From the NCBI RefSeq assembly GCF_002338065.1, contig NZ_DDHJ01000013.1:268727-332726 (forward strand): a stretch of 64,000 nucleotides of DNA, in the 5' to 3' direction. Below, one piece after another: positions 57,988 to 64,000 of the stretch; the stretch's first letter is position 1; each line of letters starts with the position of its first letter. The stretch is from Pseudomonas sp. UBA1879. GTDB lineage: Bacteria > Pseudomonadota > Gammaproteobacteria > Pseudomonadales > Pseudomonadaceae. A model generated the notes under the pieces. The model ran no database searches, was not told the origin of the DNA, and was given only the letters and a program-made list of their open reading frames with translations. The position numbers and the translations under genes are program-made.

Positions 57988-60432
57988 ATGCTGTTGTTGT
58001 GGATCGTGGTGCTGGTGATCGGCGTGGCCTGGCTGGCCCATCGGCGTGTTGCCCCCTTCCCTGCCCTGGGTATCGTGGCGATCTACCTGTTGGTGATGGG
58101 TGCGTTCAGTCATGCCCACGGCTGGATGATCATTCCGTGGCTGCTGTGGCTCGCTGTGGCGCTGCCCCTGGCGTTGCCGGACCTGCGCCGCAAACACTTC
58201 AGCGCGCCGATGTTCGCCTGGTTCAAGAAAGTGCTGCCGCCGATGTCCGCAACCGAGCGCGATGCCATTGATGCGGGCACGGTGTGGTGGGATGGCGAGC
58301 TGTTCAGCGGTCGCCCGAATTGGGACACCCTGCTGGCCTACCCTAAAAGCCAGCTGACCGAAGAAGAACAGGCCTTCCTTGACGGCCCTACCAATGAGCT
58401 GTGTGCCATGGTCAGCGATTGGGGGATCGGCCAGGCCATGGACCTGCCGCCTGAAGCCTGGGCTCACATAAAGGAACACGGCTTCTTCGCCCTGATCATC
58501 CCCAAGGAATACGGCGGCAAAGGCTTTTCAGCGTATGCCCACTCGCAAGTGGCGATGAAACTGGCCACCCGCAGCGGCGACCTGGCGTCCACCGTGATGG
58601 TCCCCAACTCCCTCGGCCCGGCTGAATTGCTGCTGCATTACGGCACCGACGAACAACGCAATCACTATCTGCCACGCCTGGCCCGTGGCGATGACATCCC
58701 GTGCTTCGCGTTGACCGGTCCACTCGCCGGTTCCGACGCGGGCGCGATGCCCGACACCGGGATCATCTGCAAAGGCCAGTGGCAGGGCGAGGAAGTCGTC
58801 GGCCTGCGCCTGAACTGGGAAAAACGCTATATCACACTCGGCCCGGTCGCGACCCTGCTGGGCCTGGCGTTCAAGGCATTCGACCCTGAGCACCTGCTCG
58901 GCGATCAGGAAGACCTGGGCATCAGCCTGGCGTTGATCCCGACCAACACACCGGGCGTCGACATCGGGCGCCGTCATTTGCCGCTGGGCGCGGCATTCAT
59001 GAACGGCCCGAACTCAGGCAAAGACGTGTTCATCCCGCTCGAGTACCTGATCGGCGGTCAGGCCATGCTCGGCAAGGGCTGGATGATGCTGATGAATTGT
59101 CTGTCGGTAGGTCGCTCGATCTCCCTGCCGGCCGTGGGCACCGGTGCGGCGAAGTACACCAGCTTGGTGACCGGCCAGTACACACAGATCCGCGAGCAGT
59201 TCAATGTGCCCCTTGCGGCGTTCGAGGGCATTCAGGAATCCCTCGCGCGGATTGGCGGCAACGCCTGGCTGATGGACAGCGCGCGCATGTTGACGGCTAA
59301 CGCAGTGGACCTGGGCGAGAAGCCATCGGTGCTGTCGGCGATCCTCAAGTATCACCTGACCGAACGCGGTCGCGAGTGCATCACCCACGCCATGGACGTG
59401 CACGGCGGCAAGGGCATCATCATGGGCCCGAACAACTACCTGGGCCGGTCGTGGCAAGGCGCGCCGATCTTCATCACTGTAGAAGGCGCGAATATCTTGT
59501 CGCGCAACCTGATGATCTTCGGTCAGGGCGCCATTCGCTGCCATCCCTTCGTATTGAAGGAAATGGCCCTCGTCGGGCGTGAGGATCATGACCGCGCGGT
59601 GGTGGAATTCGACAACCTGTTGCTGCAACACATCGGTTTCGCAGCGCGCAATGCGGCGAGCACGCTGGTGCTCAACCTGGGCTTCGGCCATTTCGAAGCC
59701 ATGCCGGGGGATCGTCTGAGTCAGGGCTATTTCCGCGCCCTTAATCGCCAGGCCGCAGCCTTCGCGATGCTCGCCGATCTGAGCATGATGCTGCTGGGCG
59801 GCGAGCTGAAACGCCGCGAGCGCCTGTCAGCGCGGCTGGGCGACGTGTTGAGCCACCTGTACCTCGCGTCGGCGGCGCTGAAGCGCTACCACGATCTCGA
59901 CTACCCCGAAGCGCTGGTGCCGCTGTTTCGCTGGTCGATGGAAGAAGCGCTGGGTGAATCGGAACGGGCTTTGGACGAGCTGTTGAGCAACTTCCCGAAT
60001 CGCGTGTTGGGCGGCCTGTTGCGGGGGATCGTGTTCCCGCTCGGACGTCGTCACAAAGGCCCATCGGACAGGCTGGATGCGGAAGTCGCCGCGATTATCG
60101 GTCGCGCCAAAGGCGACCCGGCGCTGGAATCGGTCCTCGCCGGTTGCTACCGCCCGACGTCGGAAAGCGACCCGGTGGGCGCACTGCAACACGCCGCAGA
60201 CTTGCTCAGCAAGGCGAAGTCGCTGCACGGCAAATTGCACCAGGGGCTGAAAACCGGTCAGGTCAAACCGGCGGGAGGCGAGCATGCGATTGATGCCGCG
60301 CTGAACGCCGGGGTGTTGCAAGCGGTAGAAGCCGAGACACTGCGCACGGCCGAAGCGGCTCGGCGCAAGGTGATCGACGTGGATGACTTTGATAAAGAGC
60401 AACTGACGGCCTCCGAAGGAAAAATCCGTTAA
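57988..60432 (+). CDS. fadE: Acyl-CoA dehydrogenase FadE
   Basis: FadE (814 aa) is the large acyl-CoA dehydrogenase of beta-oxidation. It has two or three N-terminal membrane segments (LLLWIVVLVIGVAWLAHRR; ALGIVAIYLLVMGAF), then the three-domain ACAD core (about 110-500; FALTGPLAGSDAGAMPDTG; AMDVHGGKGIIMGPNNYLGR) and a C-terminal domain (DUF1974) found in E. coli FadE. The start has GGAGG six bases upstream. In P. aeruginosa the same gene (PA2815) neighbours the small genes seen here downstream. Confidence 0.96.
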   Translation: MLLLWIVVLVIGVAWLAHRRVAPFPALGIVAIYLLVMGAFSHAHGWMIIPWLLWLAVALPLALPDLRRKHFSAPMFAWFKKVLPPMSATERDAIDAGTVWWDGELFSGRPNWDTLLAYPKSQLTEEEQAFLDGPTNELCAMVSDWGIGQAMDLPPEAWAHIKEHGFFALIIPKEYGGKGFSAYAHSQVAMKLATRSGDLASTVMVPNSLGPAELLLHYGTDEQRNHYLPRLARGDDIPCFALTGPLAGSDAGAMPDTGIICKGQWQGEEVVGLRLNWEKRYITLGPVATLLGLAFKAFDPEHLLGDQEDLGISLALIPTNTPGVDIGRRHLPLGAAFMNGPNSGKDVFIPLEYLIGGQAMLGKGWMMLMNCLSVGRSISLPAVGTGAAKYTSLVTGQYTQIREQFNVPLAAFEGIQESLARIGGNAWLMDSARMLTANAVDLGEKPSVLSAILKYHLTERGRECITHAMDVHGGKGIIMGPNNYLGRSWQGAPIFITVEGANILSRNLMIFGQGAIRCHPFVLKEMALVGREDHDRAVVEFDNLLLQHIGFAARNAASTLVLNLGFGHFEAMPGDRLSQGYFRALNRQAAAFAMLADLSMMLLGGELKRRERLSARLGDVLSHLYLASAALKRYHDLDYPEALVPLFRWSMEEALGESERALDELLSNFPNRVLGGLLRGIVFPLGRRHKGPSDRLDAEVAAIIGRAKGDPALESVLAGCYRPTSESDPVGALQHAADLLSKAKSLHGKLHQGLKTGQVKPAGGEHAIDAALNAGVLQAVEAETLRTAEAARRKVIDVDDFDKEQLTASEGKIR

Positions 60433-60451
60433 CCCTGGATGCGTTCCTCCC

Positions 60452-60541
60452 CTGTAGGAGTGAGCTTGCTCGCGATGCCGTTTGTCATGTTCCATCCGTG
60501 GACCTGACCCACCGCCATCGCGAGCAAGCGCTCTCCTACAG
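60452..60541. repeat. REPIN downstream of fadE
   Basis: TGTAGGAGTGAGCTTGCTCGCGATG (60453) and its inverted partner CATCGCGAGCAAGCGCTCTCCTACA (about 60517) flank a 40-base spacer. This is a complete and fairly symmetric copy, so a likely intact REPIN. Confidence 0.75.
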
Positions 60542-60659
60542 TGGCCGTTCGCAGGCAAGCCCTCGTGCGAATCATCGAATCCGCCCCTCTAGCCTGCATA
60601 TCTCCGCAGATTGGCCTACACTCCCCGGTAACAACAAGAAAACACCAAGGGGACGCATC

Positions 60660-60863
60660 ATGATTGACCATCGCCTGACCCATCGCTGCCTGCTCGCTGA
60701 CATCGCTTCCGGGGATGACCTTCACAGCGGCAAACCCAACCTCACCCTGCAAACGCTTCTGCTCATCGGATTCGTCACACGCCAACCCAATCCGGATCGC
60801 ACCTACGCTCACCTCGCACTGACCGAGGCCGGGCATCGGTATCTCGCCGGCCTCTGGCATTGA
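60660..60863 (+). CDS. Small protein (67 residues) with winged-helix-like end
   Basis: A 67-codon frame starts MIDHRLTHRCLLADIASGDD and ends with LLIGFVTRQPNPDRTYAHLALTEAGHRYLAGLWH, which resembles the wing of a winged-helix domain. AAGGGGA lies seven bases before the ATG. It may be a small DNA-binding protein, but the recognition helix is not obvious. In P. aeruginosa, PA2816 occupies this place next to fadE. It is part of no clear operon. Confidence 0.7.
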   Translation: MIDHRLTHRCLLADIASGDDLHSGKPNLTLQTLLLIGFVTRQPNPDRTYAHLALTEAGHRYLAGLWH

Positions 60864-60973
60864 ATTGATCCCACGTTCACACATCGGCCATTGACCGCCA
60901 GTCCTTCGGGGTATCGGTGGCAGGTCCGGGGATCTATACTCCCGCGCCTGTTTTTGTCTCTGAGGACTTCATC

Positions 60974-61384
60974 ATGGCCGACGCCAATCTCGACCGCACT
61001 CTTAACCTGCTGACGCACCTGCGCGGCATTCTGGTCGCGCTCGGTGAAGCCGAACAGGTGCCCGAAGAAAGTCATGCGCTGTTCATCGAGCGTTATGACG
61101 AATTGCTGGCCTTGCTGCCGGTTGAACCGATTGAAAGTCAGTACTTGGGTCAGGATCTGCTGTGCCAGGTGATTCAGCGCTACCCGCAAATCGCGCACCT
61201 GGTGCCTCGCGACCTGCTCTGGTACTTCGGGGGAGACTGTCTGCACTTCATGCCAGACGACGAAATCGACCTGTACACCGCGCTGGAAGAACGGCGCTTC
61301 GAGGCCGAAGAGAACGAAGAGCCGTTCGACTGGGATCAGGAGAAGCAACTGCTGGCGATGGGGCAGGACGGGTCGCGGCACTAA
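60974..61384 (+). CDS. Conserved protein of the PA2817 type
   Basis: A 136-residue acidic protein (MADANLDRTLNLLTHLRGIL; LVPRDLLWYFGGDCLHFMPD; the end EEPFDWDQEKQLLAMGQDG). In Pseudomonas a gene of this type follows fadE and a small gene (PA2815-PA2817), the same order as here. No function is known. The start at 60974 is chosen because the longer frame to 60917 adds an unrelated 19 residues. Confidence 0.85.
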   Translation: MADANLDRTLNLLTHLRGILVALGEAEQVPEESHALFIERYDELLALLPVEPIESQYLGQDLLCQVIQRYPQIAHLVPRDLLWYFGGDCLHFMPDDEIDLYTALEERRFEAEENEEPFDWDQEKQLLAMGQDGSRH

Positions 61385-61401
61385 GCGATTCTCATCCTTT
61401 C

Positions 61402-61491
61402 TTGCGGGAGCGTGCGTGCCCGCGATGGCGGTGTGTCAAAGCCCTCACATACCTGACACATCGCCATCGCGGGCCAGCGCGCTTCTACAGG
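61402..61491. repeat. REPIN between the PA2817-type gene and the sulfonate-binding lipoprotein gene
   Basis: CTTGCGGGAGCGTGCGTGCCCGCGATGGCG (61402) and its inverted form CGCCATCGCGGGCCAGCGCGCTTCTACAG flank a spacer with GTGTGTCA/TGACACA. It lies between convergent genes. Confidence 0.65.
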
Positions 61492-61498
61492 TCCCGCA

Positions 61499-62515
61499 TC
61501 ACTTCAACAGCGCCCCATGGGCATTCGGAAACACCTCCCGATCCACCAGCCCCGACACCTGCACGGCCTGGGGGAAGATTTTCTTCGCGACAAACAGGTC
61601 ATCGACGCCTTGCAGCGCGGAAATGTCCGACGCCTCCACCGGCAGCAACGACTCGACGCCCCAACTCTGCAAACGCTGCGACACCGGCAACGGCACGTTA
61701 TTGACCGTTGAAAACACCTGCGCGTATTGCGCCGGATTCGCTTTCGCCCACTCGAACGCCTTGGCCAGGCGCTGCAGCACATCATTCAGCGCCTGGCGCT
61801 TCACGTTGTCCGCCAATGCCTTATCCGACGCGGTAATAAACGTCAGGCCGGTGTTGATTCCCTCCCCGCTCAACAGCAATCTCGCGCCGTTTTCCTCGGC
61901 GAAGGCTTGATAGATCCCGAACGTCGCCCAAGCGTCGATCTTGCCTGCATGAAAGGCCGACAAGGCGTCGGTGGGCATCACGAACCCGATGTTGACGTCC
62001 GACTCGTTGACCCCGGCGTTTTCCAGCGCACGGATCAGCAGGTACTGGGAAATGCTGCCACGTGCCGAAGATATCGACACGCTGCGGCCCTTCAGATCGG
62101 CCACCGTTTTGATGTCCGAATCCGGCGGCACCAGAATTCCGATGCTGCGGGACTGCCCCCGGCGCACGGCGACGATGCGCAGTGGCGTGCCTCCGGTGGC
62201 AGCAGCCAGCACCGGGGTGTCGCCTGCCGGAGCAAGGTCCACAGCCCCCGCCCGCAGCGCTTCGAACAGCGGAGCCGCCCCTTGGAAGTTGGCCCATTCC
62301 ACCTGATAGGGAATGCCCTCGAACGCCTTCGACGCTTCGACCACTGTGCGCAAGCCCTTGGCCTGATCGCCAAGGATCAACTTCACTTTTGACCAATCCA
62401 CCGCGTCAGATACCGCAGTCGGTGTGTTTCCTGCGTCGCCACAGCCTGCCAGCACGGCACATGACAACAGCATCGCGAGCCCTCGGCGGGCCAGATTCCA
62501 GCGACAAAACCCCAT
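61499..62515 (-). CDS. Sulfonate ABC transporter substrate-binding lipoprotein (SsuA-like)
   Basis: The lipoprotein (338 aa) has a signal ending CAVLAGCGD (lipid Cys25) and the SsuA/TauA type periplasmic fold: EWANFQGAAPLFEALRAGAVDLAPAGDTP, VADLKGRSVSISSARGSISQY and IDAWATFGIYQAFAEENGA. These resemble aliphatic-sulfonate or nitrate/taurine-binding proteins. It is a lipoprotein instead of the soluble type of E. coli SsuA. No permease or ATPase gene lies downstream; the gene is divergent from the monooxygenase gene, and the two likely share a control region. Confidence 0.85.
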   Translation of the reverse strand: MGFCRWNLARRGLAMLLSCAVLAGCGDAGNTPTAVSDAVDWSKVKLILGDQAKGLRTVVEASKAFEGIPYQVEWANFQGAAPLFEALRAGAVDLAPAGDTPVLAAATGGTPLRIVAVRRGQSRSIGILVPPDSDIKTVADLKGRSVSISSARGSISQYLLIRALENAGVNESDVNIGFVMPTDALSAFHAGKIDAWATFGIYQAFAEENGARLLLSGEGINTGLTFITASDKALADNVKRQALNDVLQRLAKAFEWAKANPAQYAQVFSTVNNVPLPVSQRLQSWGVESLLPVEASDISALQGVDDLFVAKKIFPQAVQVSGLVDREVFPNAHGALLK

Positions 62516-62622
62516 CGATCAACATCCTTGCAGGCGGTTTCAAAAAGCGCAGGCGTGAGCACCATGCGTAGGGGAACTATCGTAAACGCATAAAAAAACG
62601 CCGGGAAAGGCCGATTGGAAAT

Positions 62623-62686
62623 AAGCTAATGCTCAGGTTTTTTGATCTTTATAAAAAATTAGATGCATTATTTTCATAATTAGCTT
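62623..62686. promoter_or_regulatory. AT-rich divergent promoter region with an 8-bp inverted repeat
   Basis: AAGCTAAT (62623-62630) and ATTAGCTT (62679-62686) are perfect inverted copies 48 bases apart, in the most AT-rich stretch of the window. Between them a TTGATC..CATTAT pair may be a promoter reading right. The layout suggests a regulator site, for example a LysR-type sulfur regulator such as CysB, but no such consensus can be proved here. Confidence 0.45.
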
Positions 62687-62791
62687 AGCGCCAAATCGAA
62701 TTTCACAGGCCCAGCGTGCGCCCTTATGTTGCGCACTGGTCTCGCGCGAAGTAGAGACGCGCCCGTTTCACTTGAAAATAAGGAACCGCCC

Positions 62792-63874
62792 ATGAGCATC
62801 GAATTCATCGGTTACATCGCCACCCAGCCGTTTTCGGAAATCCACCCGCGCAGCGGTCAGACCATTCAGCCGGAGTACGTCGAAAAAGTCGCGCGGGCCC
62901 ACGAACAAGCAGGGTTCGATCGTGCGCTGGTGGCCTACCATTCCAACAGCCCGGACAGCGCGTTCGTGGCGGCCTACGCTGCCAGCGTGACCACGAAACT
63001 GAAATTTCTCATCGCTCATCGGCCAGGGTTTATCGCCCCGACAGTGGCCGCGCGGCAGTTCGCGACCCTAGACGTGTTCAACGGCGGTCGCACGGCGGTA
63101 CACATCATCACCGGCGGGGACGACAAGGAACTGCGCGCCGATGGCAGCTACATCGGCAAGGACGACCGCTACGCGCGTACCGACGAATACCTGAGCGTGG
63201 TGCGTCAGGAATGGACCGCGGAAAAGCCTTTCGACCATCACGGCACGTATTACCAGTTCGAAGGGGCGCATTCGCTGGTCAAGTCGCCACAACAGCCACA
63301 CATCCCGGTGTATTTTGGCGGGGCGTCGCAAGCGGCTATCGAGGTGGCGGGCAAGCACGCCGATGTGTACGCGCTGTGGGGCGAAACCTATGAGCAGGTC
63401 AGGGATATCGTCAAACAGGTGCGAGCCGAGGCGGCGAAGCACGGACGCTCGATCCGTTTCAGCCTGTCGCTGCGACCGATTCTGGCCGAGACCGAAGAAA
63501 AAGCCTGGGCCCGGGCGGACAGCATTCTGGAACGGGCCAAAGCTCAGGCCGAGTCCGCAGGGATTCAACGCCGTGAGCCGGCCAACGAAGGCTCGAAGCG
63601 TTTGCTGGCAGCGGCGGCACAGGGCACGCGTCTCGACAAACGCCTCTGGACCGGGATCGCCGGCTTGCTCGGCGCAAAAGGCAATTCGACGGCACTGGTG
63701 GGCACCGCCGAACAAGTGGCCGACGCGTTGCTCGATTACTACGATTTGGGCATCACAACCTTCCTGATCCGCGGATTCGACCCGTTGGAAGACGCGATCG
63801 ACTACGGCAAAAAACTCATCCCGCTGACCCGGGAGCGGGTGGCCAAGCGGGAGCGGGACAGGAAGGTGGCTTAA
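62792..63874 (+). CDS. LLM-class flavin-dependent monooxygenase (SsuD-like)
   Basis: The enzyme (360 aa) is a luciferase-like TIM barrel of the alkanesulfonate monooxygenase group: MSIEFIGYIATQPFSEIHP at the start, HRPGFIAPTVAARQFATLD, NGGRTAVHIITGGDDKELR and HIPVYFGGASQAAIEVAGKHADVYALWGE. It uses reduced flavin to split a C-S bond, probably releasing sulfite from an organosulfur compound. The start has AAGGAA seven bases upstream; the longer frame to 62726 is not supported. It diverges from the SsuA-like gene. A flavin reductase gene must lie outside the window. Confidence 0.9.
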   Translation: MSIEFIGYIATQPFSEIHPRSGQTIQPEYVEKVARAHEQAGFDRALVAYHSNSPDSAFVAAYAASVTTKLKFLIAHRPGFIAPTVAARQFATLDVFNGGRTAVHIITGGDDKELRADGSYIGKDDRYARTDEYLSVVRQEWTAEKPFDHHGTYYQFEGAHSLVKSPQQPHIPVYFGGASQAAIEVAGKHADVYALWGETYEQVRDIVKQVRAEAAKHGRSIRFSLSLRPILAETEEKAWARADSILERAKAQAESAGIQRREPANEGSKRLLAAAAQGTRLDKRLWTGIAGLLGAKGNSTALVGTAEQVADALLDYYDLGITTFLIRGFDPLEDAIDYGKKLIPLTRERVAKRERDRKVA

Positions 63875-63902
63875 GCAACCTTTACCAGGCCGGTCGAACG
63901 GA

Positions 63903-63998
63903 AAGCCTGTGGGAGTGAGCGTGTTCGCGAAGACTGATGACGGGCGCTGAAGCTGCATCAGCGGTCAGGGCCTCTTCGTGAGCAAGCTTGTGTCTTCA
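63903..63998. repeat. REPIN at the right end
   Basis: TGTGGGAGTGAGCGTGTTCGCGAAG (63909) and the inverted CTTCGTGAGCAAGCTTGTGTC (63975) surround a spacer with TGATGACG/CTGCATCAG. The element continues the series of REP copies seen across the window. Confidence 0.6.
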
Positions 63999-64000
63999 AG

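Noticed and set aside
57688..58479. 264-residue N-terminal extension of the GST
   Set aside because: It overlaps fadE on the opposite strand. The GST family start is at 57687.

Overview
The window is a piece of a Pseudomonas chromosome, most likely from the fluorescens/syringae side of the genus. The evidence is about 60% GC, runs of core genes in the order known from Pseudomonas (purF-cvpA-SPOR-folC-accD-trpF-truA-fimV; pilZ-holB-tmk-mltG-pabC-fabF-acpP-fabG-fabD-plsX-rpmF-yceD; rluC/rne; murB-kdsB-lpxK-exbD-exbB-comEC), and many REP-type palindromes (GTGGGAG..GCTTGCTC). Almost everything is housekeeping. I found no prophage, insertion sequence, CRISPR array, integron or defence island.

Layout. 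1-9.3 kb: a PLP-dependent desulfhydrase/deaminase, fadH, rarD, a nitrilase-fold protein lacking its usual catalytic residues, an AraC regulator, a tiny acidic ORF, and ilvA behind a long leader. 9.6-13.1 kb: a DUF2242 lipoprotein, a stand-alone EPSP synthase and a sugar epimerase. 13.2-13.7 kb: a tRNA operon Val-Asp-Asp. 13.8-27.1 kb: a long leftward block SDR-metZ-purF-cvpA-SPOR-folC-accD-trpF-truA-fimV-usg. 27.2-39.9 kb: DUF1285, DUF4823 and TetR genes, the sRNA rgsA, then tatD, pilZ, holB, tmk, mltG and the fatty-acid synthesis cluster up to yceD. 40-47.2 kb: maf, sppA, a HAD phosphatase, rluC, and rne with a roughly 650-nt leader. 47.3-57 kb: a MocA-like transferase, murB, kdsB, Trm112, lpxK, exbD/exbB, comEC, DUF2062 and an ABC-2 exporter. 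57-64 kb: a GST, fadE and two small genes, then a divergent sulfonate-binding lipoprotein / flavin monooxygenase pair.

How the genes work together. The central cluster couples fatty-acid synthesis (acpP, fabF, fabG, fabD, plsX) with ribosomal protein L32, tRNA/rRNA modification and envelope building (mltG, murB, kdsB, lpxK). The leftward metZ-to-fimV block combines methionine, purine, folate, malonyl-CoA and tryptophan steps with the polar-hub protein FimV. fadH and fadE belong to fatty-acid degradation. The right-end pair looks like organosulfur scavenging.

The most interesting element is the ilvA leader. It has a 21-codon reading frame with Ile-Ile-Thr-Ala-Ile control codons. Three mutually exclusive perfect stems (1:2, 2:3, 3:4) follow, and the last is an intrinsic terminator. 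This is a textbook transcription attenuator for threonine dehydratase. A second small ORF lies between it and ilvA and overlaps the ilvA start as ATGA. Other points of note are two likely pseudoenzymes (the nitrilase-fold protein and USG-1), an EPSP synthase with Phe at the glyphosate-relevant Pro position, a promoter placed so that the yceD-rpmF-plsX mRNA should be almost leaderless, and the absence of the phosphatase gene normally found between murB and kdsB.
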